Shown: piece by piece, positions 1 through 9,175 of the stretch
How the letters are laid out: each line of letters begins with the position of its first letter
How positions within the stretch are numbered: the stretch's first letter is position 1
Source of the DNA: Gemmatimonadota bacterium
GTDB taxonomy: Bacteria > Gemmatimonadota > Gemmatimonadetes > Longimicrobiales > Gaopeijiaceae
Length of the DNA: 39,529 nt
NCBI GenBank assembly: GCA_022822325.1
Contig: JAJEBW010000026.1
Coordinates: 1-39,529, forward strand
Direction of reading: 5' to 3'
The notes under the pieces: model-generated
Databases searched by the model: none
The model's input: only the letters and a program-made list of their open reading frames with translations
Told to the model about the DNA's origin: nothing
Position numbers and translations under genes: made by a program

Positions 1-122
1 CAATAAACAACTCCTCCTGCCGTTCGCCGGGCATCCTGCCTATCGCCATCGCCGTCCTCTGCCGTTGGGGTCTCTGCCTGCTCCTAATCTAACCCGTTCA
101 CAATGGCCTCGCAGAACAGACT
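1..122. other. Short gene-free left edge
   Basis: This is the stretch just downstream of the truncated AlbA_2 gene, which is read on the minus strand and stops at 123. No ORF, hairpin or RNA gene stands out. Read on the minus strand past the stop, no frame continues recognisably into the C-terminal ATPase half expected for that family, so the missing part is not simply frameshifted within these bases. Confidence 0.5.
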
Positions 123-731
123 TTATCCACGGGCTGCTAGCAAACGCAACGATCGAAGCTGCTGATCCAGCGATCTCCGGTTGTCATCCAGGACCTCCTG
201 CGCGACCGCCTGCGGAAGGTAATGCGACTCGATGTAATCGATGCTGAGCTCCTCCATCGTTGCGTCCTGAACCGGACGCTGATCGAAAGGACGCTCCCCT
301 GCGCGCCGCCGCTCGCTCAGCCGCTGCTCCTCCTCGTGAGTCGCCTGCCTCACCGTCGGGCCGACTCCAACCCAGGTCCGTCCGCGATAGCGCACTGGCG
401 GATTTCGCGAAGGCTCGACGACGATCGCGGCGACTTCGCACCCGGAGAGGATGCGCTTCTGGACGATCAGGGACGGAATGGGCATAATCGTTCCGTCGTC
501 CTTCATACCAGCGAGCCTGGTGAGCAACCGATCGGTGATTGTCAGATCGGCGCAGCTACCGTCGTCCTTGATTCCAATGAAAATCACGTCCCGAAGACCG
601 TTCCCCGGAAGATCGTTGGCCAGGGCACAGATGTTGCGCCGGAGCTTGCTGCCGTCGGCGGCTGAACGCTTCCGTTCCACCCTGTCCGACTCGAGGTCGA
701 AGCGCAGGCGGTCAAGTTCCCGTCGGTCCAT
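123..731 (-). CDS. AlbA_2 (Schlafen AAA_4-type) N-terminal fragment, likely truncated
   Basis: This encodes 202 aa from an ATG at 731. The sequence matches the AlbA_2/Schlafen AAA_4 putative nucleic-acid-binding domain of the RecG-like 'ATP-binding protein' family. Visible signatures are a V-E-R-K segment near the start, A-N-D-L-P-G-N-G around residues 38-45, then I-F-I-G-I-K-D-D-G and V-V-E-P-S. Relatives usually run on for a further 250-300 residues with an HATPase-like half and a winged helix. Here the frame ends just after the linker (L-D-Q-Q-L-R-S-L), so the gene looks 3'-truncated and may be a remnant. It starts 13 bp beyond the RND pump stop on the same strand and could be co-transcribed, but a link to efflux is not implied. 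A genuine stand-alone short AlbA_2 protein remains possible. Confidence 0.7.
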   Translation of the reverse strand: MDRRELDRLRFDLESDRVERKRSAADGSKLRRNICALANDLPGNGLRDVIFIGIKDDGSCADLTITDRLLTRLAGMKDDGTIMPIPSLIVQKRILSGCEVAAIVVEPSRNPPVRYRGRTWVGVGPTVRQATHEEEQRLSERRRAGERPFDQRPVQDATMEELSIDYIESHYLPQAVAQEVLDDNRRSLDQQLRSLRLLAARG

Positions 732-744
732 GCGACTCCACCCC

Positions 745-3700
745 TCACCCCACCCGCATCACCCGGAACTGAACCGCGGTCAGGGCGGGCACGATCATCA
801 TCAGCACGACGGTGGCGAAGACGATGCCGAAGCCCAGCGACGCCGCCATGGGGATCAGGAATTGCGCCTGCAGGCTGGTCTCGAAGACGAGCGGGGCCAC
901 GCCCAGGAAGGTCGTCACCGAGGTGAGGAAGATGGGGCGGAAGCGCGCCTTGGCGCCCTGAACGATGGCCTCGCGGCCCGGGACGCCCCGGCCCAGCCGC
1001 TCGTTGATGAAGTCGATCATGACGAGGGAATCGTTGACGACGACGCCGCTGAGGCCGATTACGCCGAACAGCGACATGATGCTCATCTGGAGGCCGAGCA
1101 GGATGTGGCCCAGGACCGCGCCGATGATGCCGAAGGGAATGGCGGCCATGATGATGAGCGGTTTGGTGTATGACGCGAAGGGGATGGCGAGGAGCGCGTA
1201 GATGGCGAGGAGCGCCAGTGCGAAGCCCCCTCCGAGCGCGCCGAACGATTCGCGCTGTTCCTGCTGCTCGCCGCCGAAGGAATAGGACAGACCGGGGGAG
1301 CGTGCGGCCAGGGCGGGAAGCACGATCTCTTCCATGCGGCCGGTCACTTCGTCGCCGGTGACGACTGCGGCGTTGACGTCGGCGGTGACGGTGAGGACGC
1401 GTTGGCCGTCCTTGCGGCGGATGGTGGTCGGGGAGTTGCCGAAGCGCACCGAGGCCACCCGCGCCAGGGGAACCTCGCCGCCGCCGGGGGTGCGGACCCG
1501 GTAGCTCTCGACGTCGGCGATCGCGTTGCGTTCCTCTTCGGGGAGGCGAACGTAGACGCGAATGTCCTCGCGGCCCCTCTGCACGCGCAGCGCCTCGTCG
1601 CCGAAGAATGCGCTCCGGACCTGGCGCGCGAGGTTGTCGAGCGTCAATCCCATCGTTCGGGCTTCGGGGAGCAGATCGAGCTGGATTTCGCGCAACCCTT
1701 GCGCCTGGTCGGCCTGCACATCGAAGACGCCCTCGAACTCGCGCAGGTGGGTCATGACGGAATCGCCGATTTCGGCCAGGACGGCGGCGTCGGCGTGGGA
1801 AAGCTCGATGTGAATGGGGCTTCCGAAGGAGATCAGCTCGGCGGTGATCGTCAGCGACTTGGCCTCGGGGAGGGGACCGAGCGCCGCGCGCCAGTCGTTC
1901 TGGAAATCGCTGGCGGACACCTCGCGCTCGTCGGCGCCCACCAGCCTGAACTCGACGGCGGCGATGTTCGCGCTGGAGACGGCCTGCACCCCCGCCCCGG
2001 CCGGCCCCGATTGCCGCGCGGGCTGCCCGATCGTCACATTCACCCCGGTCAGGAGCGCCCCGGCCGCGTCGCCCAGCGCCATGTAGCCCGCATCCTCCAG
2101 CGTCCCGGCGACCTGCGAGGTCCGCGTCACCGGTGTCCCTTCGGGCATCTCCAGGCTGGCGGTCACCAGATCTGCCTCGACCGTGGGCATGAAGTCCACC
2201 TTGATGATCCCCGCCGGAACCATTGCCACCGACACGACGATCAGCGCCACGCCCGACGCGATCACGACGCCGGGACGGCCCGTCGCCACCCTCAGCGCGC
2301 GGTCGAGCGGCCCCTCGATGAAGCGCTTCAGTCCCCTGTCGATGCGCCGCTGGAGACCGGTGAAGATCTGGCCCGGGGACCGCCCCGAATCCGGCCCACG
2401 CATCCCCCGAAGTCCCTGTCCCCCAGGCGATTCGAGTTCCGCGTCCTTGCCTCTGGCCGCCCCCGCATCCGCGTCCGCCCGCCCCTTGCCCGGAGCCGGC
2501 AGGTGCGACAGGTGGTTGGGCAGCACCAGCAGCGATTCGATCAGGGAGAAGAGGAGGACGGAGATGACGATGATCGGAATCGTCCCCACGATCTTGCCGA
2601 TCGAGCTCGGAATGAAGAAGAGGGGACCGAAGGCGACCACGGTGGTCAAGACCGCGAAGATCACCGGTCCGGTAATGCGGCGCGCCCCGCGAATCGACGC
2701 CGTCACCCCGTGCGCGCCCTTCTCGCGTTCGGCGTAGATGTTCTCGCCCACCACGATCGCGTCGTCCACCACGATCCCGACCGCGAGGATGAAGGCGAAG
2801 AGCGACATGAGGTTGATCGAGACGCCGAGCACGGCCATCACCGCGAAGGTGCCCACGAACGACACCGCGATCCCGACCGCGACCCAGAAGGCCAGCCGCA
2901 CCTCCAGGAAGAGCGTCAGCGAGAGGAGGACCAGCGCCAGTCCGAGGAGACCGTTCTTGATGAGGAGTCCGAGCCGGCTCTCCAGGATCTGGGCGTCGTT
3001 GTTCCAGATCTCCAGCGCCACGCCCGCGGGAAGCGAGGGAACGATCTCGTCCTCCAGGTGCGCCTCGACCGCGGCCACGATGTCGAGCACCTTTTCGTCC
3101 GAGGTGCGGAAGACCTCCACATAGGCGGCGCGCTGTCCCTGGTAGCGCCCGATCAGGTCGATCTCCTGGAATCCGTCGCGCACTTCGGCGATGTCGCCCA
3201 GACGCACCACCGTTCCGTCGGCCCGGCTCAGGACGATGATCTCCTCGAAGTCCTGCTGCGTGTAGTTCTGTCCCGTGGTGCGAATCCGCACCTCTTCGTC
3301 GCGGGTGTCGATGCTTCCGGCCGACAGGTCCAGCGAACCGCTCCGCACCGCCGCCGAGACGTCGCGCAGGGTGAGCCCCAGGGCGCGCAGCCGTTCCAGC
3401 GGAACCTCGATCGAGATCTCGTACTCGCGCACGCCGGTCGTTTCGACGTAGCTGACCACGTCGAGCGAGGCGAGCTCGTCCTCGGTGCGGTAGGCCAGCT
3501 CCTTGAGGGTGCGTTCGGGCACGTCGCCGAAGAGGACCAGCCGGATGACGCTCTGGCGATTGGTGAGTTCGGTGACCTCGGGGCGTTCGGCGCCCAGAGG
3601 GAAGGTCTGGATGCGGTCGATCTGCGCCTTGATGTCGTCGAGCGCGCGGTTGAGGTCCTCGCCCAGTCGGAGCTCCGCCACGACCGAGGCGCGTCCCTCA

Positions 3701-3990
3701 GACGCGGTGGAACGAATCTCCTTGATCCCGTCGACCGCTTCGATCTGCTCCTCGATCTTGACGATGATCGATTCCTCGACCTCGTCCGGGGTGGCGCCGG
3801 GGTAGGGCACCGAGATGTTGATTCGGTCCAGCGAGACCTCGGGGAAGACCTCCTGCACCAGTCCTCGGAGCGCGAAGAGGCCGGCCACCAGGATGAAGGC
3901 CATGAGCAGATTGGCGGCCACGCCGTTGCGCGCCATGTAGGCGACCGGACCGCGCTTCTCCCTTCTGCGAAGCTCGTCGCTCCGGCTCAT
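745..3990 (-). CDS. RND efflux pump permease (AcrB/HAE1-like)
   Basis: This encodes a 1081-aa inner-membrane proton-driven exporter, the pump of a tripartite efflux complex. TM1 lies around residues 22-40, followed by a porter domain with the P-Y-P-G-A-T-P-D-E-V-E motif. TM4 carries the acidic pair Asp409-Asp410 in G-I-V-V-D-D-A-I-V-V-G-E-N, matching the proton-relay aspartates of AcrB. The second half repeats the fold, with G-V-V-V-N-D-S-L-V-M in the equivalent TM10. The length fits the family. The ATG at 3990 overlaps the adaptor's stop as ATGA, which fixes the start; a longer open frame reaches 4437 but runs inside the adaptor gene. A Gly/Arg-rich cytoplasmic linker near residues 500-550 separates the halves. 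Substrate is unknown; drugs, solvents or lipids are typical for HAE1 pumps. Confidence 0.95.
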   Translation of the reverse strand: MSRSDELRRREKRGPVAYMARNGVAANLLMAFILVAGLFALRGLVQEVFPEVSLDRINISVPYPGATPDEVEESIIVKIEEQIEAVDGIKEIRSTASEGRASVVAELRLGEDLNRALDDIKAQIDRIQTFPLGAERPEVTELTNRQSVIRLVLFGDVPERTLKELAYRTEDELASLDVVSYVETTGVREYEISIEVPLERLRALGLTLRDVSAAVRSGSLDLSAGSIDTRDEEVRIRTTGQNYTQQDFEEIIVLSRADGTVVRLGDIAEVRDGFQEIDLIGRYQGQRAAYVEVFRTSDEKVLDIVAAVEAHLEDEIVPSLPAGVALEIWNNDAQILESRLGLLIKNGLLGLALVLLSLTLFLEVRLAFWVAVGIAVSFVGTFAVMAVLGVSINLMSLFAFILAVGIVVDDAIVVGENIYAEREKGAHGVTASIRGARRITGPVIFAVLTTVVAFGPLFFIPSSIGKIVGTIPIIVISVLLFSLIESLLVLPNHLSHLPAPGKGRADADAGAARGKDAELESPGGQGLRGMRGPDSGRSPGQIFTGLQRRIDRGLKRFIEGPLDRALRVATGRPGVVIASGVALIVVSVAMVPAGIIKVDFMPTVEADLVTASLEMPEGTPVTRTSQVAGTLEDAGYMALGDAAGALLTGVNVTIGQPARQSGPAGAGVQAVSSANIAAVEFRLVGADEREVSASDFQNDWRAALGPLPEAKSLTITAELISFGSPIHIELSHADAAVLAEIGDSVMTHLREFEGVFDVQADQAQGLREIQLDLLPEARTMGLTLDNLARQVRSAFFGDEALRVQRGREDIRVYVRLPEEERNAIADVESYRVRTPGGGEVPLARVASVRFGNSPTTIRRKDGQRVLTVTADVNAAVVTGDEVTGRMEEIVLPALAARSPGLSYSFGGEQQEQRESFGALGGGFALALLAIYALLAIPFASYTKPLIIMAAIPFGIIGAVLGHILLGLQMSIMSLFGVIGLSGVVVNDSLVMIDFINERLGRGVPGREAIVQGAKARFRPIFLTSVTTFLGVAPLVFETSLQAQFLIPMAASLGFGIVFATVVLMMIVPALTAVQFRVMRVG

Positions 3991-5267
3991 GGACGGGTCT
4001 CTACTTCGGTGTCCGTTCCGGTGCGAACCGCCATTCCCTCGGTGGCGATCTGGATGCCGCTCACCACCACCCGCTGGCCGGGCTCGAGGCCGCTGGTGAG
4101 ATAGACCGCCTCGTCGGCGCGCTGCAGGACGCGGACGGGTACGATCGTGACGCGATCGTCGCCGCCGAGCGCCCAGATCTCGTTGCCGGTGCGCAGCGCC
4201 GCGCGCGGGACCGCGAAATAGCGTTCCGGCGAGATTCCGTCGATCCGGACCTCGACGAACTGGCCGACGAGAAGGGGTGGGGCCTGGGGGGCGGGGGAAT
4301 CGGGGGCATCCGCCGGGGAGCCGTCGCCGCCGGCCGGGACGCCGCCGTTCATGGGGCCGGGCACCCGCACCACGACGTCGATCGTGCGGGTTTGCTCGTC
4401 CAGCGCGGCCTCGGCGCGATCCACGTAGCCGGTCCACGAGTAGCGCATGTCGCCGTATTCGGCCAGGACCGCGGCCGTCACCTGGCGGTTGCCATCGCCC
4501 GCGGCCAGCTCCCAGAGCCCGGGGATCAGCGCGGCGTCCCCGTCCGCGAGCGGCACCACCACCTCGACCGCGTCATCGGCGAAGAGCCGTCCCACACTCT
4601 GCCCCGGCGCCACGAACTGCCCCGGATCCACCGACTCGGAGCGCACGATCCCGCTGAAGGGCGCCCTCACCTCGGTGCGCGCAAGAGCCAGCTCGGCGTC
4701 GGCCAGCGCGGCGCTGTCGCGGGCGAGCGCGGCCCGGGCGGCCCTCAACTGCGGTTCGCGGAGGGTAAGCGGACTCGCCTGTCCCGATGTCGCGCCGTCG
4801 GCGCGTCGGCGCTGGAAGCTCTCGTACTCGGCCCGCGCGATCCGCGCCTCCTCCTCGGCCTGAAGGAGCGCCACCTGCTGCGCCGCCACATTCGCGCTGG
4901 CCTGCTGGACGCGGTTCCGGTAGTCGGCGTCGTCGATGCGGAAGAGAACCTGGTTCGCGTCCACGCGTCCCCCGCCCTGGAAGGCCGGCGCCACCCACGC
5001 GACCTTGCCGCTGATCTCGGCGGCGACGTCGATCTCGGCGCGCGGCCGCACCGTTCCCGCGCCGAAGACGGGAATCGCGCCCTCGCGCGCCTCGGCGGCC
5101 GCCGTGCTCACGAAGGGCAGCCGCGAGGCGGGCTCGCGGAGGGGGGGCTCGGGCCGGAGTCGCACCATGACGACGGCGATCGCGACGGCGCCGAGCAGGA
5201 TGCCGAGGGGCAGGAGCCTCCCAAGAGTTTTGCTTCTGAGAATCGAGCTTCCGGAAATCGAACTCAC
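3987..5267 (-). CDS. Periplasmic adaptor subunit of RND efflux (HlyD/AcrA-like)
   Basis: This 426-aa membrane-fusion protein would bridge the RND pump and the outer-membrane channel. An N-terminal uncleaved anchor or signal helix lies around residues 17-36. It is followed by the first half of the lipoyl domain (A-E-I-S-G-K-V), an alpha-hairpin rich in Ala/Gln/Glu (residues 105-190), the second lipoyl half (V-R-A-P-F-S-G-I-V) and beta-barrel domains. A Pro/Gly/Ala-rich insert near residues 318-340 is unusual. The start is GTG at 5267, with GGAGGA six bases upstream, and it overlaps the upstream channel gene's stop as GTGA. The gene's own stop overlaps the pump start as ATGA. This tight coupling supports equimolar production of the complex. 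Confidence 0.93.
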   Translation of the reverse strand: MSSISGSSILRSKTLGRLLPLGILLGAVAIAVVMVRLRPEPPLREPASRLPFVSTAAAEAREGAIPVFGAGTVRPRAEIDVAAEISGKVAWVAPAFQGGGRVDANQVLFRIDDADYRNRVQQASANVAAQQVALLQAEEEARIARAEYESFQRRRADGATSGQASPLTLREPQLRAARAALARDSAALADAELALARTEVRAPFSGIVRSESVDPGQFVAPGQSVGRLFADDAVEVVVPLADGDAALIPGLWELAAGDGNRQVTAAVLAEYGDMRYSWTGYVDRAEAALDEQTRTIDVVVRVPGPMNGGVPAGGDGSPADAPDSPAPQAPPLLVGQFVEVRIDGISPERYFAVPRAALRTGNEIWALGGDDRVTIVPVRVLQRADEAVYLTSGLEPGQRVVVSGIQIATEGMAVRTGTDTEVETRP

Positions 5268-7012
5268 CTGTATTCCTCCATCCTGTCATTCGACCTTGCT
5301 CGCGCCGCCGATTCCGACCGGTCGCCCGGCGCGGCGGAGCCGATGGGGCCGGACCGTTTCGCGTAGGGATCCCCGGATCCATCTGGAATCGTGCGCGAGA
5401 CGCCGTGCGGTTCCGCGGAACCGGGCCGGTTCGCATCGTCGTCCCCGGGTTCGCCGGCGGGTGGGCGAGTCTCCTCGGGCCGGGTCCACTCGCCCCCCAG
5501 CGCCCGGTGCACGGCCAGCCGCGCCAGGGCCAGATCGCGTCGCGACCCCGCCAGCGTCGACTCCACATTCAGCAGCGCCCGCAGCGCATCCAGATAGTCG
5601 GTGTAGCCGCCCACCCCCGAGTCGTACCGGCGCGACTGGAGCGCCACCGACGCGGCCGCCTCCTCACGCTGCGACTGGAGGAACTCGTGGCGGCGACCCT
5701 CGTTCGCCAGCGTCGCCAACGCGGCCTCCACCTCGTGCACCGCCGTCACCACCGCTCGCCCATATGCGGCCGCCGCCTGGTTGAAGCTCTCCTCCGCGAG
5801 CGCGATGTTGGCGCGAATCCGGCCGCCCGAGAAGATCGGCGCGGTCAGATTGCCCACCAGGTTGCGGAACCACTGGTCCACATTGAATAGCCCGTCCACA
5901 TCGGCCGACTGGAGACCGATCGTTCCCGAAAAGGAGAGCGAGGGCAGCCGCTCGGCCCGGCGCGCCCCGATCGCGTACCGCGCCGCCTCCATCCGTTCCC
6001 ACGTCGCGCGCACATCGGGACGCTGCAGCAGGAGATCGGCCGGCGCTCCCGCCGCCACCGCATCGCCGGGCACCAGGGGAGCGAGCGAATCGGGCAGCAT
6101 CGCCTCCACCTTGGCGCGAAAACCGCCCAGCAGCACCGCGAGCCGTCCCTGCGCATTCACGAGCTGGCTTTCGAGCTGCGGCAGCGCGGCCTGCGTGTTC
6201 CGCAACTCCTGGCGCACCTGGTAGAGCTCGAAGGAGGTCACCAGCCCGCGGTCGTAGCGCGTCTCGGTCAGCTCCACTCGTTCCAGCAGAACCGCCACCG
6301 TCTCGCCCGCCAGCTCCGTGCGCCGCCGCAGATCCACGATCTCGAAGTAGGTGGTGATCGTCTCGGCCAGCACCCCGATCCGCGCCGCCCGGTAGTCCGA
6401 CTCCGAGGCCAGGTACTGCATGGCGGCCGATTTGGAGTCGTTGCGGGCTCGGCCCCAGAAATCGAGCTCCCAGGCGAAGTCGGCGCCCAGCGACCAGGTC
6501 GTGACCCCCAGCCGGTCGGGGAACTGGAAACCGCCGGGAAGGGGACTGTCCTCGCCCCCGGCCAGCTCCCGGAACTGCTGCCCGAATCCGGCATTGGCGG
6601 GGGTGTCCTGATCAGTGGCCGACGCGCTCGCCTGCACGCTCGGAAAGAGGGCCGCGCGCGCGATCCCCGCCTGGGCCCGGGCCTGACGCACCCGCGCCAC
6701 CGCCTCGGCAAGATCGAAGTTGGCCACCAGAACCGAATCGACCACCGCACCCAGAACCGGATCCTCGAAGGCGTCCCACCACTCGCGCGCATCGTGGCCT
6801 CCGGTCGGAAGGACGCTTTCCGCAAAGTCGGCGGGCATCTCGGCGGCCGGTTCGGGCGCCGAGGGCGGGGGCGCGAAGGAGCAGGCCGCAAGAGCAAGGA
6901 GGAGGGGAGGAAGCGCGACGATCCCGGCCCGGCGGACCTTCCCCGCGCGACCGGCCACCCCCTCGCCCCATTGCGCCTGCGCTAACGCGGAAAACCGAGC
7001 GGTCGGCGCCAT
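5264..7012 (-). CDS. Outer-membrane efflux lipoprotein (TolC/NodT/OprM-like)
   Basis: This is the first gene of the efflux operon and encodes the outer-membrane exit duct. A lipobox (L-A-L-A-A-C) follows a hydrophobic stretch, so the protein should be lipid-anchored. Two OEP repeats follow, with long Ala/Gln/Arg-rich helices and the family motif D-F-W-G-R-A. The start is uncertain. The ATG at 7012 gives 582 aa. A GTG at 6958 would place the lipobox Cys at residue 26, ideal for a signal peptide. A TTG at 7108 has the best Shine-Dalgarno (GGAGG six bases before) but would put 75 residues ahead of the Cys. The C-terminus carries about 70 extra Pro/Gly/Asp/Arg-rich residues after the normal family end (G-G-E-W), probably disordered. 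Its stop overlaps the adaptor's GTG start. Confidence 0.9.
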   Translation of the reverse strand: MAPTARFSALAQAQWGEGVAGRAGKVRRAGIVALPPLLLALAACSFAPPPSAPEPAAEMPADFAESVLPTGGHDAREWWDAFEDPVLGAVVDSVLVANFDLAEAVARVRQARAQAGIARAALFPSVQASASATDQDTPANAGFGQQFRELAGGEDSPLPGGFQFPDRLGVTTWSLGADFAWELDFWGRARNDSKSAAMQYLASESDYRAARIGVLAETITTYFEIVDLRRRTELAGETVAVLLERVELTETRYDRGLVTSFELYQVRQELRNTQAALPQLESQLVNAQGRLAVLLGGFRAKVEAMLPDSLAPLVPGDAVAAGAPADLLLQRPDVRATWERMEAARYAIGARRAERLPSLSFSGTIGLQSADVDGLFNVDQWFRNLVGNLTAPIFSGGRIRANIALAEESFNQAAAAYGRAVVTAVHEVEAALATLANEGRRHEFLQSQREEAAASVALQSRRYDSGVGGYTDYLDALRALLNVESTLAGSRRDLALARLAVHRALGGEWTRPEETRPPAGEPGDDDANRPGSAEPHGVSRTIPDGSGDPYAKRSGPIGSAAPGDRSESAARARSNDRMEEYR

Positions 7013-7213
7013 CTTCGCAAGCGGCGCGCCGGGCCGGGCCGGGGAGTGGGCCCGCATCGCCGGTTCAACGCCGCCTGCGCTCCATCCGCAGGAGGTTGGT
7101 CTGTCCAATTTCGTCCTCCGGTTCCTGTACCGGCTCCTGTTGCAACCGGTTGGTTCCCGCCACGGATTCCCGGTTCCCGCGCATCCCGATCCCTGCCCGC
7201 AGCCGGTTCCTTC

Positions 7214-7720
7214 CTACAGCTCGTAGTCCAGAATCAGGGTGTGCGCACCATCGCCGTCCACGCGAATTTCCATCGTTCCGGTCAATCCGGCCAGTTCCCC
7301 CGTCCCCGATCCCGGCACCACATGCCCCGCGGTCCAGGGCGGCGACCCCTCCGGCGCGACCCCCCAGTGGTGCAGCACGAAGCTCCCCGCGCGGTCCCCC
7401 AGCCGCCCCGCAACCTCCTCCGAAACGATGTAGCCCGCGTTCTGCAGCGGTCCCTCCAGGCTGGCGCGGCACATCAGCAGCCGGGCGCGGCCGACGCCCT
7501 CCAGCGCGCCGCCGTACTCCTTGGTCACCCGCACCGCCGCGAGATGGGGTCCGCCCTTCGGCGTCCCCGAAGCGCCCGCCGCATCCGCCCGCGAGCCGCC
7601 GCCCATGCCCCCGCCCGAATCCGGTCCGCTCCCGCCCGACCCCGCACCGTCCCTCGCCGCGGTCAAATCCCACGGCTCCTCCTCCCACCCCGTGACCCTG
7701 AACTTCGCCGTCGCCTTCAT
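7214..7720 (-). CDS. DUF3224 domain protein
   Basis: This encodes 168 aa. It matches the DUF3224 family, small beta-barrel proteins related in fold to allene-oxide cyclase: an opening K-A-T-A-K-F-x-V-x-G-W-E-E-E-P, a central G-S-F-V-L-H-H-W-G and a C-terminal V-P-G-S-G-T-G-E-L-x-G-L-x-G block ending in L-D-Y-E-L. Its cellular role is not established. The ATG at 7720 is chosen because AGGAAGGGA sits six bases upstream; an ATG at 7726 and a GTG at 7738 lie in the same frame. A Gly/Ser-rich insert of roughly 35 residues after residue 25 interrupts the domain between the first and second strands and looks like a lineage-specific loop. It follows the aminotransferase gene on the same strand across a G-rich spacer. 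Confidence 0.8.
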   Translation of the reverse strand: MKATAKFRVTGWEEEPWDLTAARDGAGSGGSGPDSGGGMGGGSRADAAGASGTPKGGPHLAAVRVTKEYGGALEGVGRARLLMCRASLEGPLQNAGYIVSEEVAGRLGDRAGSFVLHHWGVAPEGSPPWTAGHVVPGSGTGELAGLTGTMEIRVDGDGAHTLILDYEL

Positions 7721-7767
7721 GTGCATTCCCTTCCTCACCGCGAATCCGCCGCTTCGCCCATCCTTCG

Positions 7768-7796
7768 CCCCCCCGCCCCCACCCTACCCCTCCCCC
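7768..7796 (-). other. G-tract cluster over aminotransferase stop codon
   Basis: Read on the minus strand, the bases around the aminotransferase stop (TAG at 7784-7786) form G5-A-G4-TA-G3-T-G5-C-G7. In the transcript this fits a G-quadruplex pattern with one- or two-base loops, about 50 bases before the DUF3224 start. It could slow ribosomes or act as an RNA structural boundary. That is inference; it may equally be compositional bias. Confidence 0.4.
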
Positions 7797-8920
7797 GTCA
7801 CCCGCTTCAGCGCGGCCGCGAAGGTCTCCACCGTGCGGTTCACATCGCCGAGCTTGTCCAGCCCGAAGAGTCCCACGCGGAAGGTCGAAAACCCGGCCGG
7901 CTCCCCGCACCGCAGCGGCACTCCCGGCGCGATCTGAATCCCCTCGGCCGCGAAGCGCGTTCCGTCGCGAATTCCCGGATCGTCGGTGTAGCTGACCACC
8001 ACGCCCGGCGCCTCGAAGCCCGGCGCGGCCACGCTCGGCATTCCATTCCCGGCCAGCAGCGCGCGCATCCGCCGTCCCAGCTCCCACTGCCGCGCCCGCG
8101 CCCGCTCCATCCCGAAGTCGCGCGTCTCCACGATGCGGTCGTGCAGGAAGCGAATCGAATCGGTGGGCATCGTCGCGTGATAGTGCTGCCCGCCATTCAC
8201 ATAGGCGTCCATGACCCGCATCCACACCCCCAGATCGCAGGCGAAGCTCGTGCTCCGCGAGGCCTCCACCCGCTCTCGCCCCTCCGGACCGAGCATCACC
8301 AGCCCGGCGCAGGGGGAACCGCTCCACCCCTTTTGCGGCGCGCTGATCAGCACATCGACCCCCGTCTTCCGCATGTCGATCCACACCGCCCCCGAAGCGA
8401 TCGCATCCACCACCAGGATCCCGCCGGCCGCGTGCGTGGCGTCGGCGACCGCGCGCAAATAGTCGTCGGGAAGGATCATCCCGGAGGAGGTCTCGACATG
8501 CGGCGCAAAGACCACATCGGGCCGCTCTTCGGCAATCGCCGCCGCCACCTCCTCGATCGGCGCCGGAACGAAGGGCGAAGCCGGTCCTCCGTCCAACGGC
8601 CGCGCCCGAACCACCGCCGAGTGCGCGGGAATCCCGGTCGTCTCGAAGATCTGCGTCCAGCGGTAGCTGAACCAGCCATTGCGCAACACCAGACACCGTT
8701 TCCCCGTCGCGAGCTGGCGCGCCACCGCCTCCATCGCGTAGGTGCCGCCGCCGGGAACGACCGCCACCGAATCCGCCCTGTAGGTCTCGCGAAGCGCCGC
8801 CGACACCCCCCGCATCACCTCGCGGAAGCGCGCCGACATGTGATTCAGCGAACGGTCGGTAAAGACGACCGAGTACTCCAGCAGTCCGTCGGGATCGATG
8901 TGGGAATGAAGCCCGGGCAC
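7784..8920 (-). CDS. Class-V aminotransferase (alanine-glyoxylate aminotransferase-like)
   Basis: This encodes a 378-aa PLP-dependent fold-type I enzyme. It shows a substrate and phosphate region P-G-G-G-T-Y-A-M-E-A, the V-D-A-I-A-S-G Asp that pairs with the pyridine nitrogen, and the Schiff-base lysine in S-A-P-Q-K-G-W-S-G. The conserved opening I-D-P-D-G-L-L-E-Y-S-V-V-F-T-D-R-S-L-N-H-M matches a bacterial class-V subgroup annotated as alanine-glyoxylate aminotransferase-like; the true amino donor is not known. The start is taken as GTG at 8920, with GGAGG five bases upstream. The open frame continues far upstream, but that part lies opposite the divergent glutaminyl cyclase and lacks family similarity. 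DUF3224 follows on the same strand. Confidence 0.88.
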   Translation of the reverse strand: MPGLHSHIDPDGLLEYSVVFTDRSLNHMSARFREVMRGVSAALRETYRADSVAVVPGGGTYAMEAVARQLATGKRCLVLRNGWFSYRWTQIFETTGIPAHSAVVRARPLDGGPASPFVPAPIEEVAAAIAEERPDVVFAPHVETSSGMILPDDYLRAVADATHAAGGILVVDAIASGAVWIDMRKTGVDVLISAPQKGWSGSPCAGLVMLGPEGRERVEASRSTSFACDLGVWMRVMDAYVNGGQHYHATMPTDSIRFLHDRIVETRDFGMERARARQWELGRRMRALLAGNGMPSVAAPGFEAPGVVVSYTDDPGIRDGTRFAAEGIQIAPGVPLRCGEPAGFSTFRVGLFGLDKLGDVNRTVETFAAALKRVTGEG

Positions 8921-9175
8921 ATCCACCTCCAGGGGTTCGGGTTCGGGTCCGCCTTCGCCGGGCGCCGTCCGCAGGAAACGACAGGCGGGACAGGCACAGC
9001 GTTCGCCAACGAAAGTTCGGGTTCGCCGACGGGCGATCGGGTTGGAAGCTACTACATTCCCCCGCGCGGAACGGGTCCGGTGGCGCGGAGACTGGCGCGA
9101 CCGGCCGGGGGCCGGGCAGGTCAACGAATTCAGAGGGAACGGACAGGAGCAAAACCGGAGGAGGGGGAAGTCAGG
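8921..9175. promoter_or_regulatory. Divergent intergenic region
   Basis: About 255 bp separate the minus-strand aminotransferase from the plus-strand glutaminyl cyclase, so both promoters should lie here. No convincing -35/-10 pair could be picked by eye in this GC-rich stretch. A good ribosome site (GGAGGAGGGGG) lies at the right edge, just before the cyclase ATG. Confidence 0.35.

Noticed and set aside
1402..4104. Long plus-strand open frame opposite the RND pump
   Set aside because: It is the antisense of a clear pump gene. High-GC DNA leaves such frames open; the translation is Arg/His/Asp-rich with no domains.
3991..4437. In-frame upstream extension of the RND pump frame
   Set aside because: It overlaps the adaptor gene, translates to Arg-rich sequence without family similarity, and the ATGA overlap at 3990 gives a natural start.
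7046..9175. Plus-strand extension upstream of the glutaminyl cyclase
   Set aside because: It is antisense to the aminotransferase and DUF3224 genes; family similarity begins only after the ATG at 9176.
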